A DNA stretch of 44,479 bases, taken from NCBI GenBank assembly GCA_030037635.1, contig JASHQH010000245.1, forward strand, positions 1-44,479, given 5' to 3'. This document shows, piece after piece, positions 1 to 7,928 of this stretch (the stretch's first letter is position 1; each line of letters starts with the position of its first letter). The translations under genes and the position numbers were made by a program. The notes beneath the pieces were generated by a model. The model was not told the origin of the DNA. It made no database searches and saw nothing but the letters and a program-made list of their open reading frames with translations. The stretch is from Acidobacteriaceae bacterium (GTDB taxonomy: Bacteria > Acidobacteriota > Terriglobia > Terriglobales > Acidobacteriaceae).

Positions 1-594
1 GTCGGCGGTAAAGTCCTGGTCCACGCTGAGCGTGTCGCCGAGGGAAACCAGCGCCACCAGGTCAGCCGGCTGCAGCTTGGTTTTCAAGAAGGCCTGCGCC
101 GCGTCCACGGCGCGCTCCAGATCTTCAGGCTGCATCGAGGTCAAGTCGAAGAACATGACGATGAGCCGGTGGTTGCGCAGCTCCTCGGGTTTGGCCACCA
201 CCACCGCCTTACTGCCTGCGGGGCCGGCGGCCAGCTCGCTCACCGTGTCTTCTTTGAGCGGCGCAGCCATGTCCACGCTCTCGAAGTCGAAAGTGTCGAT
301 GGTCTGCTCTTTGCCGTTCTCGTAGATTTTGAAGTCGCTCTGCTTAAGGCCCTTCACCAGTTCGCCCGTTTTGGCATCGCGCGCCACCACGTTGGTCAAC
401 ACCAGCTCAGCATGAGCCTTGAGCGTAAATCCGCCTTGCGGCGTCGACGTGACCTGGGACCCCTGCGGGGGATTGGTCGCGGCTGAAGCGTTGGCCGGCT
501 TGCTCGAGTTTTGCGCGGGGAGCGGCGGCAGACCGGCAATGCTGAGTGCCAGGAAGGAAATTGCCGCAGCGATTTTTCGGGTGATGCCGGCCAT
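1..594 (-). CDS. VWFA-related secreted protein, N-terminal part (cut by window edge)
   Basis: Reading back from an ATG at 594 gives 198 uninterrupted codons that run off the left edge. The protein starts with a signal peptide (MAGITRKIAAAISFLALSIA), then a Pro/Ser/Ala-rich spacer, then the block LVLTNVVARDAKTGELVKGL followed by DFKIYENGKEQTI. That block is typical of acidobacterial VWFA-related proteins, where an Ig-like domain precedes the von Willebrand A domain. The stretch LIVMFFDLTSM is the start of the VWA fold, and the visible part ends at SVDQDFTAD. Two full-length relatives lie at 19.7-21.9 kb. The family is exported; its molecular function is not established. The C-terminus, including most of the VWA domain, lies outside the window. 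Confidence 0.85.
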   Translation of the reverse strand, partial: MAGITRKIAAAISFLALSIAGLPPLPAQNSSKPANASAATNPPQGSQVTSTPQGGFTLKAHAELVLTNVVARDAKTGELVKGLKQSDFKIYENGKEQTIDTFDFESVDMAAPLKEDTVSELAAGPAGSKAVVVAKPEELRNHRLIVMFFDLTSMQPEDLERAVDAAQAFLKTKLQPADLVALVSLGDTLSVDQDFTAD

Positions 595-645
595 ACAATT
601 TTTCCAGGGCTAAGGCCCCGTTCCTCAATTTCCGTATGCGGTCTC

Positions 646-707
646 GGCACGACTCAAGCCACCCCAGCGACGAAGACCTGTCGCTGGGGACCCCGGCAGG
701 TCGTGCC
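646..707. repeat. Palindromic repeat family A, copy 1 (nested hairpin)
   Basis: An inner perfect 10-bp stem pairs 662-671 (CCCCAGCGAC) with 680-689 (GTCGCTGGGG) around the loop GAAGACCT. An outer 8-bp stem pairs 646-653 (GGCACGAC) with 700-707 (GTCGTGCC). The 3' side continues GGGGACCCCGG. Related copies are at 38413-38450 and 42430-42480. This copy lies between two minus-strand genes and could also act as a transcription barrier for the receptor gene upstream, although no T-run follows it. Confidence 0.75.
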
Positions 708-737
708 CTTTCAAAAACGTTATCCGTTCAGCAAGTT

Positions 738-774
738 CTAACTCCGCTAGCTCGCCAACCCCGCTAACTCCGCT
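738..774. repeat. Short direct repeat in intergenic spacer
   Basis: The 11-mer CTAACTCCGCT occurs at 738-748 and again at 764-774, with related CTAGCTCGCC between them. It sits just beyond the stop codon of the receptor gene. It resembles other word-like repeats in this window, for example inside der. Confidence 0.6.
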
Positions 775-779
775 GGGTC

Positions 780-3700
780 TCAAAACCTGAATCTCGCCAT
801 GAATACGAACGACCGCATCTGGCCGTTGTTCGGAGTGGAGGTGACCTGGCCAAAGTTGGGCAGGTTGACGGTGGTGCCTACGCCAGAGAACTGCACAGTG
901 TTAAAGACGTTGCTAATGGTCGCGCGTATCTCCATGCTGCGTGTCTCGCCCATGTCGATGGTTTTGGAAAGCGCCATATTGTTCTGGACCGTGCCCGGTC
1001 CTTCGATGGAGTTGCGCGGCGCGGCGCCAAAGGCCCCGCACGGAAACGCCGGGTTGACGGTTGGCGCCTCGTAAGCCGCGGGATTGAACCACTCGTGCTG
1101 CGAGCCACCGCCCGCGGTTGGAGAGATTCCGGTAAGATTCGGCCGGAAGGTGCCACCCGTACCGCAGGCCGTGGTGAGGACCGAAGCCGTGTAGCTGGGG
1201 CTAAGCCAGCCGCCCGTGGCAAAGGTGAACGAACCCGAGACTGAAAACCCGTCGAGGATATGATTGGGCACGCCCGACGTGGCCCACATGCGGCCCTCGC
1301 CGAACGGGAGCTCGTAAAGATAGGTGCCGCTGACGGAGTGGCGAATGTCGATGCTGGAGTTACCGAGGTCGCCGAGCACGTTTTGCCAGTCCTGAATGCT
1401 CGCGCCGCCTCCGCTGTTGAGCGCGCCGGCATCATCGATGATGTGCCCGTACTGGTAGTTGGCGCCTAAGGCGATGCCCTTTTGCAGGCGCTTGTTGACG
1501 CGCACGGTGCCCGCATTGAATTTGGAGAACGACACCGCTTCGTAGTAGTCGAAGACCAGGTTGCCGGGATTGGTAAGCGGGCTGGTGGGAATGGCGCGTG
1601 GGGCGACGACCGTGGCCTGATGATTGCTGCGCGTTCCGTTGTAACCCAGGTTGAGGACGATGCCCAAAGGCAGGGTTTTCTGCATGTCGAGGTTCCACGC
1701 CATGAGATAAGGCATGGGATAGTTGGGGTTGAGCGCGTAGTTGCCCAGCGTGGCTGGCGCCGGAAATCCATTGGCAAGCGTGAAACAGGTGCCAGTAAGG
1801 GCGCAGGCAGACGACGGAGTGCCACTGGCCGTCTCTTCCTCGTTGGTCTGTTCGTTGGTAAATGGCGGCTGATGCGCCATGGCGGTGGCAAAGGTGGCGT
1901 ACTGGCCGACGCTGTAATTCATGCCGTAGCCGGCGCGGACCACCATGCTCTTGACCTTGAGCACGCGCCAGGCCAGCCCCACGCTGGGCCGGAAGGCTTT
2001 ATGCCAGGGGAAAACGAGCGATGCAGGCAGGCCGTTTTCGCCCGCGGTCTGCTCGGTCTCGCTGGTGAAGGCTTCACTCGGATTGGTCGCCACATCGGCC
2101 AAACGATCATATTTCTCAGTGTAGGGCGCAAAGAACTCCCAGCGAACGCCGTAGTTCAGCGTGAGCGAGGCCAATGCCCGCCAATCGTCCATGGCGTACG
2201 CGTCGTAGACGTTGTCGCGCAGGTAACTCTTTTGGAGCGAGGAGTTCAAGCTGGTGGATTGGGGCAGGCCGAGCAGAAAGTCGGCGAGCGCCGAGCCGGT
2301 GGTCGCGTCCTGGGCCGGATCCTCAGTGAAAAGGCCGGTGAAGGTAAATGCTCCTGTGCCGTTCGAGCCGGCCAGAAAGTTACGCTGCACGCGCCGGTAA
2401 TCGCCGCCAAAGCGCATGTTGTGCTTGCCGTGAATCCAGCTCAAAACCTCTGAAAGCGAAATCGTCTGCGCGGTGGAGAAACTGGGCTGCTGGTCTGAGA
2501 GGCCGTTGAATTCGCTCAATTGAATCGACGGTACGCCGTAATTGAGCGGGACATTGTTGGGAATGTCGATGCCGTCGGCGCCGGCGGGATTGTCGGAGCT
2601 GTCGGTGAAAAAGTTCAGGGTGTTGCTGGTGCTGCGGTTCCAGCTGGAATTGAAGATGCTGGTCACGCGATGGTAGCCGACGGTGTAGCCGGCCTGCAGG
2701 GAGTAGGAGTTGGAAGCGCTTTTGCCGCCCAGCTCAGGAATGAAATTGACCAGCTCGGAGGCGGTGTGGGCCATGTTGAAGTTGAGATTGATGCTTTGGC
2801 GCAGCCCCTGATTCTGCGAGCCGCCGCCGCGACGCCCGCCGCCTCCACCGAAGCCTCCGCGTCCGCCGGGCTGAGTAGCGTTGGCGCCCAGGCTGCGCAT
2901 GTAGCGCACGCCTCCGTTGGTGGAGTTCGATTGCTCGGTGGTGATGGCGTGATAGTTGTAGCCGTCGACGGTTTCGCCGTTAGGCAATGGTTGAGGAAAA
3001 TAGGCGAGCAATGCCGCGGCCTGGGGCGAGATTGACTGGTACGCGGCCCCCGACGGGGGAATCACGTTGGGCGTGCCGTTGTAGCTGAACTGCTGGCCGG
3101 TCACAGGGTTGTAGATCAGAGGCAATCCCGATGCGGAAAAGTCGCCGTTCCGTTCCGCCAGCGTGGGCACTGTCTCGTTGAACTCTTCGGGTGTGGATCC
3201 GCGCGTTCCGGCAAGTGTGAAGAAGACCGTATCCTTGCCGCTGGGCTTGGTCAGGTGGGGAATATACGGGGCGCTCATGAACGTGATCGTGAATTTATTG
3301 GACCCGTTGACCGGCTGCGTCTCCGGCAGGCCGGTCAAATCGAACGGTTGCGCATTGAAGTAGGAAGTGGTGTTGTTCCAGGCAATGGCGCCGTGAGGTT
3401 GGCCGGGATTGAATCCGCGGAAGTTGCCACGTCCGCCTCCACCGCCAAAACCGCCGCCACGCCCACCAAACCCTCCGCCCGGTCCGCCGCCGAAGCCACC
3501 GCCTCCGCCGAATCCCCCGCCGCCAAACGCCCCGCCAAAACCCGCGCCGCCGCCAAATCCGCCGAAAAGTCCACCCTGTCCGCCGAGCGCAGCTTGAGCA
3601 CCCTGCGTACCCTGCGCGCCTTGCGTACCTTGACCATTCAATCCACCCTGCATCTGGATCGTCTGGGCCGCATCGCGCACCCGATTCATATCCATCCCTG

Positions 3701-4505
3701 CGAATGCACTCACCTGCCCGGCCTGCCCGGTGATCGCCACCGACTCGTCACTGAAGTCGGCGTTTCCCGCGATCGATGGCAAAGCCGCGCCGCTTACGCC
3801 CTCGGTGCCGGCTCCGGTATCCGTGTCGGCGGTGAGCGCGTTCATCAGGCTAACGCTTTCGGGCTCATTGCCCGCCATCTGCCGCACGCTTTGCGCTTCG
3901 CCGCCCTGGCGCGCGGCCTCACGAGCCTGTTCCTGCTCCTTCTCAGCCTGGCGCGAGGCCAGAATCAACTCGAAATTCACTGCCTGGTCGTGGCTCGAGG
4001 CGTTCAGAACCGCCTCCTGCGATCCTTGGGCGAAGGCCGCAAATTGCGTGCGGATGACGTAGCGCCCGTTTTGCGGAATATTCATCGACCATGAGCCATT
4101 GACGTCAGTGGTGGTGGAGTAGCGCTTGCCGGTAAGCGTGTTTTGCGCCGTGACGGTGACACCCGGCAGCGGAATGGTGCCGCTCTTCACGGATCCATGC
4201 AGCCGTCCGCCGGCGACGGGATGGGCTGCTGCCGGCGATTGGCCGCCGGCCGGCGGCGCCGCGCTCTGGCCCGCGGGCGGCTGATTGGCTGGAGCCTGCG
4301 CCCCCGGCACTGGTGCTTGCGCGGCTGGAGACGTATCTGCCGGGGCTTGCGCTGGTTGAGAGGGACTTGTGCTTGCGGGAACGCTCTGCGGCGCGGGCGT
4401 GGCGGTTGCGGGCACAGGACCTTGGCCGAAGGCCATCAAACACCCGGCCACAACCATGCCCGCCGCACCTGCACGCCATGTTGCTGCCCGCTGCATTTGC
4501 GCCAC
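780..4505 (-). CDS. TonB-dependent receptor with carboxypeptidase-regulatory-like domain
   Basis: This 1241-residue outer-membrane protein begins with a signal sequence (about residues 1-30), followed by a Pro/Ala/Gln-rich spacer. A carboxypeptidase-regulatory-like beta-sandwich is at about 100-170 (GRLHGSVKSGTIPLPGVTVT), and a plug-like region follows. Residues of about 300-365 are extremely Gly/Phe-rich (GGGFGG type runs), and a shorter Gly/Arg-rich patch lies near 550. The C-terminal half is a beta-barrel ending in an aromatic residue (FMARFRF), as expected for outer-membrane insertion. The family imports large substrates, often glycans or siderophores, but the ligand cannot be read from sequence. 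The start is a GTG with GAGG a few bases upstream; an ATG three codons later (4496) is an alternative. A divergent XRE regulator follows upstream. Confidence 0.9.
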   Translation of the reverse strand: MAQMQRAATWRAGAAGMVVAGCLMAFGQGPVPATATPAPQSVPASTSPSQPAQAPADTSPAAQAPVPGAQAPANQPPAGQSAAPPAGGQSPAAAHPVAGGRLHGSVKSGTIPLPGVTVTAQNTLTGKRYSTTTDVNGSWSMNIPQNGRYVIRTQFAAFAQGSQEAVLNASSHDQAVNFELILASRQAEKEQEQAREAARQGGEAQSVRQMAGNEPESVSLMNALTADTDTGAGTEGVSGAALPSIAGNADFSDESVAITGQAGQVSAFAGMDMNRVRDAAQTIQMQGGLNGQGTQGAQGTQGAQAALGGQGGLFGGFGGGAGFGGAFGGGGFGGGGGFGGGPGGGFGGRGGGFGGGGGRGNFRGFNPGQPHGAIAWNNTTSYFNAQPFDLTGLPETQPVNGSNKFTITFMSAPYIPHLTKPSGKDTVFFTLAGTRGSTPEEFNETVPTLAERNGDFSASGLPLIYNPVTGQQFSYNGTPNVIPPSGAAYQSISPQAAALLAYFPQPLPNGETVDGYNYHAITTEQSNSTNGGVRYMRSLGANATQPGGRGGFGGGGGRRGGGSQNQGLRQSINLNFNMAHTASELVNFIPELGGKSASNSYSLQAGYTVGYHRVTSIFNSSWNRSTSNTLNFFTDSSDNPAGADGIDIPNNVPLNYGVPSIQLSEFNGLSDQQPSFSTAQTISLSEVLSWIHGKHNMRFGGDYRRVQRNFLAGSNGTGAFTFTGLFTEDPAQDATTGSALADFLLGLPQSTSLNSSLQKSYLRDNVYDAYAMDDWRALASLTLNYGVRWEFFAPYTEKYDRLADVATNPSEAFTSETEQTAGENGLPASLVFPWHKAFRPSVGLAWRVLKVKSMVVRAGYGMNYSVGQYATFATAMAHQPPFTNEQTNEEETASGTPSSACALTGTCFTLANGFPAPATLGNYALNPNYPMPYLMAWNLDMQKTLPLGIVLNLGYNGTRSNHQATVVAPRAIPTSPLTNPGNLVFDYYEAVSFSKFNAGTVRVNKRLQKGIALGANYQYGHIIDDAGALNSGGGASIQDWQNVLGDLGNSSIDIRHSVSGTYLYELPFGEGRMWATSGVPNHILDGFSVSGSFTFATGGWLSPSYTASVLTTACGTGGTFRPNLTGISPTAGGGSQHEWFNPAAYEAPTVNPAFPCGAFGAAPRNSIEGPGTVQNNMALSKTIDMGETRSMEIRATISNVFNTVQFSGVGTTVNLPNFGQVTSTPNNGQMRSFVFMARFRF

Positions 4506-4652
4506 TCGACCTCGCCTGCCCGTATTCAGTCTGACGGCCCGCGCATCGTCAAGGTTTACGAATTGGCCGGCTACCGGTCAAGGCGAACCGGGGAGGATGT
4601 CTGAAGCGCGGCTAACTTTGTGCTTGCAATCCTCGTTGCGGCATGTTAACTC

Positions 4653-4680
4653 TTGTGCTAATAGTTTTCTGATAGATACT
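4653..4680 (+). promoter_or_regulatory. Possible sigma-70-like promoter for the XRE gene
   Basis: TTGTGC at 4653-4658 is separated by 16 bp from GATACT at 4675-4680, about 44 bp upstream of the XRE start. The surrounding sequence is AT-rich compared with its neighbours. This is a visual match only, and the spacing is slightly short. Confidence 0.35.
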
Positions 4681-4723
4681 GCACCGCAGAACACCGGTGC
4701 GGTTCACACGGGATGGGAACGGG

Positions 4724-5071
4724 ATGAAAATCGGCACGACGATTCGCTCTTACCGGCTGCAAAAGGGACTTTCCCAAGGCGACATTGAAAAGAAAACCGG
4801 CCTGCTGCGCTGCTATCTCTCGCGCGTGGAAAACGGACATACCGTGCCTTCGCTCGACACGCTGGCCAAGATCGCCCACGCCCTCGACCTGCCGATTGCG
4901 CAGTTCTTTGCCAGCGACACGCTGGCGCGCCAGATGAATACGCAAAATCTCTCCGACGACGAGCTGCGATTCCTGACGCAAATCCGCCGCTATTCGTCGA
5001 ACCTGAATGAGAGCGACCGCAAACTGCTGCTGGCCATGGTGAAGAAGTTCGCCGCCACCGCGACGCGCTGA
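4724..5071 (+). CDS. XRE-family helix-turn-helix transcriptional regulator
   Basis: This 115-residue protein has an N-terminal Cro/CI-type helix-turn-helix: KIGTTIRSYRLQKGLSQGDI is followed by LLRCYLSRVENGHTVPSLDT and LAKIAHALDLP. After the DNA-binding domain (about 1-70) comes a charged C-terminal tail ending NESDRKLLLAMVKKFAATAT. The ATG at 4724 was chosen because it puts MKIG directly before the first helix; an in-frame start nine codons earlier adds unrelated sequence. It is divergent from the TonB-dependent receptor, so it may regulate that gene or itself, but no operator was identified. It converges on the rhomboid gene 12 bp downstream. Confidence 0.9.
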   Translation: MKIGTTIRSYRLQKGLSQGDIEKKTGLLRCYLSRVENGHTVPSLDTLAKIAHALDLPIAQFFASDTLARQMNTQNLSDDELRFLTQIRRYSSNLNESDRKLLLAMVKKFAATATR

Positions 5072-5083
5072 CGCTGCCGGGTC

Positions 5084-5920
5084 TCAGCTCTGCGGCGGCG
5101 GGATATGGGCCACGTAGAACCCGAAAAGCACAAGCAGGATAACGGTGGCCGCTATGGCCAGTCGCAACCGCAAGGTAAAGACGCTGCGCGGCGAGCCGAT
5201 GCGCGGCACCAGTGGAGCGGCAAACAGCAGTCCGCAAATGCAGCCGCCGATGTGCGCAGAATTATCGATTTCAACCCCCGTAAACCCGCTACCGAAGTTG
5301 ACCGCGAGGCCCAGCACGAGGTTGATGGCGGCGAAGTAAATGACGGATTTGCGCAAGCGCTTGAGCTCGAATTGGGGAATGGGCAGGCGGCTGGACTTGA
5401 GGAGAACGATGAGGGTGCCGGCAATGCCGAAGACCGCCCCGGAAGCTCCCGCTCCGGCGGGAAACACAATGTTTCCGCCGTCGTGCATGGGCCGCACCCA
5501 GTTGTAGCAGGTGGAAAGCAGGTTGCCGGCCGCTCCCGTAAGGATGTAGGCCGCGAACAGGCCGAACGAGCCCATGAGTGGCTCGGCCAGCAAGCCCAGG
5601 TTCCACAGGCACCACATGTTGACGGCCAGGTGCAGGATGCCCACATGCACGAACATGGCCGAGACGATGCGTAACCACTGCCCGTCAATCAGCACGCTGC
5701 CCGCATTGTCGGCGCCCCAGCGCATGACCTGAGCCACGGTCGGATCCCAAGCGCTCACGCCATTGGCCACCATGGCCAGAAACACCGCGCAGTTGATGCC
5801 TACCAGCGTATTCGTCGCCGGAGCGGACATCCATCTGCGCCGCGGCCGGGGCGGCCGAGGCACGTATTGATTGGCCGGAGGAAGGATTTCCGGCTGAGGT
5901 GCCGAGGGAGCTGCTCCCAT
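5084..5920 (-). CDS. Rhomboid-family intramembrane serine protease
   Basis: The 278-residue protein has a Pro/Arg-rich cytoplasmic N-terminus (1-33) and then about six membrane segments. The catalytic serine lies in GAGASGAVFG (Ser160), and the partner histidine is in SAHIGG (His223). The oxyanion-associated motif H-x3-N occurs in LHLAVNMW (His97, Asn101), and the WLRIVSAMFVH segment before it is typical of the first loop. Rhomboids cleave transmembrane helices within the inner membrane; the substrate here is unknown. All catalytic residues are present, so it should be active. It is divergent from purH. Confidence 0.93.
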   Translation of the reverse strand: MGAAPSAPQPEILPPANQYVPRPPRPRRRWMSAPATNTLVGINCAVFLAMVANGVSAWDPTVAQVMRWGADNAGSVLIDGQWLRIVSAMFVHVGILHLAVNMWCLWNLGLLAEPLMGSFGLFAAYILTGAAGNLLSTCYNWVRPMHDGGNIVFPAGAGASGAVFGIAGTLIVLLKSSRLPIPQFELKRLRKSVIYFAAINLVLGLAVNFGSGFTGVEIDNSAHIGGCICGLLFAAPLVPRIGSPRSVFTLRLRLAIAATVILLVLFGFYVAHIPPPQS

Positions 5921-6114
5921 AGTTCCACTCTAAAGCATTTCCTGCTCATTCGCGGGCTCCTGTTGCGGATGGTGCACGAGCGAACCGTCGTGTGCATTTG
6001 CGGTCCGTTTCGCACTGCAAAATCCTGCATGGTTGCGCGATGTAGTCTGGAGTCTGGTTGACGAAGCACCCTCCACGGCAGCGTGCGGGCACGGATTCTG
6101 AAGGCGGGACCGGA

Positions 6115-7716
6115 ATGGCGAGTTTGGAAAGGAATCGAATTGCGTCGGGTGCGAAGCCAATCCGTCGCGTGTTGCTCAGTGTGACTGACAAATCCGGTTT
6201 GGTGGAGTTTGCCGGCACGTTGGCCGGCTTTGGCGCCGAGCTGATTTCGACCGGAGGCACGGCAAAGGCACTGCGTGCGGCAGGGCTTTTGGTCAAAGAC
6301 ATTAGCGATCTGACAGGCTTTCCTGAGATGCTGGACGGCCGCGTGAAGACGTTGCACCCGCGCGTCCATGGAGGCCTGCTTTATATCCGCGGCAACGCCG
6401 ATCACGAAGCGGCCGTGGCCGCCCAGGGCATCCTGCCCATCGACATGGTGGTGGTGAATCTCTACGCGTTTGAGACAACCGCTGCCAAGCCCGGCGTCAC
6501 CTTCGGGCATCTGATTGAAAACATCGACATTGGCGGCCCGTCGATGGTCCGTTCCGCAGCCAAGAACTTTGAAGACGTGGCCATCGTGACGCGACCCGCT
6601 GACTACGTGACGCTGGCCGAAGAGATGAAAGCCCACGGCGCCGCGCTCACACGCGCCACGCGCTGGCGGCTGGCGAAACAGGCCTTTGCGCTCACGGCAG
6701 CTTACGACGGAGCCATTGCCGATACGCTGGAACGGCTGCCGGAAGCGCCCGCGCCCGAGGCCGCTGCATTACTCGACGATTCCGCTCTGCCTCCCACACT
6801 GCGCATCAATCTGCCACTCAAGCAAGCACTGCGGTATGGAGAGAATCCGCATCAGCGCGCGGCGCTCTACGCCGGCGGCTTCGGCAAGGGCATTGCGGGA
6901 GCCCGCCAACTGCAGGGCAAGGAGCTCAGTTTCAACAACCTTGTCGATCTCGACGCGTGCTGGGAGCTTTCCGCAGAGTTTGAGGAGCCGGCCGTCATCA
7001 TCGTCAAGCACACCAACCCGTGCGGGGCAGGGACGGGCTCCACAGTGCTTGAGGCGTACCAGAAGGCGCTGGCCAGCGATCCCGTCTCGGCCTTCGGCGG
7101 TGTCATCGGCATCAATCGCGAGGTGGACGGAGCAGGGGCCGAAGAAATCGCCAAGTTGTTTGTCGAAGCCATTGCCGCACCCGCGTTTTCGCCGGAAGCG
7201 CGCGAGCGCTTTGCTGCAAAAAAGAATCTTCGCCTGGTCGAAGTGCAGGCCGCCGAGCCGCGCCCCGTGGTGAAACAGGTGTCGGGAGGTCTGCTGCTGC
7301 AGGATGCAGACACGGGCCGCGTGACGGAATCGGAGCTGAAGGTGGTGACCTGGCGACCGCCCACGGCAGAGGAGCTGCGCAGTTTGCTTTTTGCCTGGCG
7401 CATCGCGAAGCACGTGAAATCAAACGCTATTGTCTACGCGCGCGACGGCCAAACGCTGGGCGTGGGCGCGGGGCAGATGAGCCGTGTGGACGCTGCGCGC
7501 TTTGGCGCCATGAAGGCGGTGCTGCCGCTGAAGGGCAGCGTGGCCGCTTCCGATGCCTTCTTTCCTTTCCCTGACGGTCTAGAGGCAGTAGCTCAGGCAG
7601 GAGCGACGGCAGTCATCCAGCCGGGCGGCTCGGTGCGCGACGATGACGTGATCGCGGCGGCTGATTCACTCGGCCTGGCCATGGTCTTCACGGGGATTCG
7701 CCACTTCCGCCACTGA
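6115..7716 (+). CDS. purH: Bifunctional AICAR transformylase / IMP cyclohydrolase
   Basis: This 533-residue protein catalyses the last two steps of de novo IMP synthesis: formylation of AICAR with 10-formyl-THF, then ring closure. The N-terminal MGS-type cyclohydrolase domain begins [20 protein letters not shown] and contains [12 protein letters not shown] and [16 protein letters not shown]. The transformylase domain includes [32 protein letters not shown] and KHTNPCG, and ends [14 protein letters not shown]. Length is normal for the family. The ATG at 6115 was preferred to an upstream TTG at 6058 because the extra 19 residues do not resemble the family N-terminus. No other pur gene is adjacent. 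Confidence 0.97.
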   Translation: MASLERNRIASGAKPIRRVLLSVTDKSGLVEFAGTLAGFGAELISTGGTAKALRAAGLLVKDISDLTGFPEMLDGRVKTLHPRVHGGLLYIRGNADHEAAVAAQGILPIDMVVVNLYAFETTAAKPGVTFGHLIENIDIGGPSMVRSAAKNFEDVAIVTRPADYVTLAEEMKAHGAALTRATRWRLAKQAFALTAAYDGAIADTLERLPEAPAPEAAALLDDSALPPTLRINLPLKQALRYGENPHQRAALYAGGFGKGIAGARQLQGKELSFNNLVDLDACWELSAEFEEPAVIIVKHTNPCGAGTGSTVLEAYQKALASDPVSAFGGVIGINREVDGAGAEEIAKLFVEAIAAPAFSPEARERFAAKKNLRLVEVQAAEPRPVVKQVSGGLLLQDADTGRVTESELKVVTWRPPTAEELRSLLFAWRIAKHVKSNAIVYARDGQTLGVGAGQMSRVDAARFGAMKAVLPLKGSVAASDAFFPFPDGLEAVAQAGATAVIQPGGSVRDDDVIAAADSLGLAMVFTGIRHFRH

Positions 7717-7928
7717 TCGCGCACCCTGAAATCGTGTCTTACGCTCCAATGTCACCCAAAAGCGTTAGTCACGCGGCAAAAGGGACGAATTTCCCTCAAT
7801 TTGGCGCGCACTTGCGACTAATGACAGGTAAAATCGTCTTTAAGAGTAGGCAGATTGGTTCAGCACCACTGCCTGCGCCGCCGATTCGGTTCTTGTGAGC
7901 ACATTGTGCCGCTTTGCCGGCTGAGAGC

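Noticed and set aside
7717..7928. Possible promoter before the TPR gene (TTGCGA and TAAAAT)
   Set aside because: The two boxes are only 11 bp apart, too close for a sigma-70 promoter.
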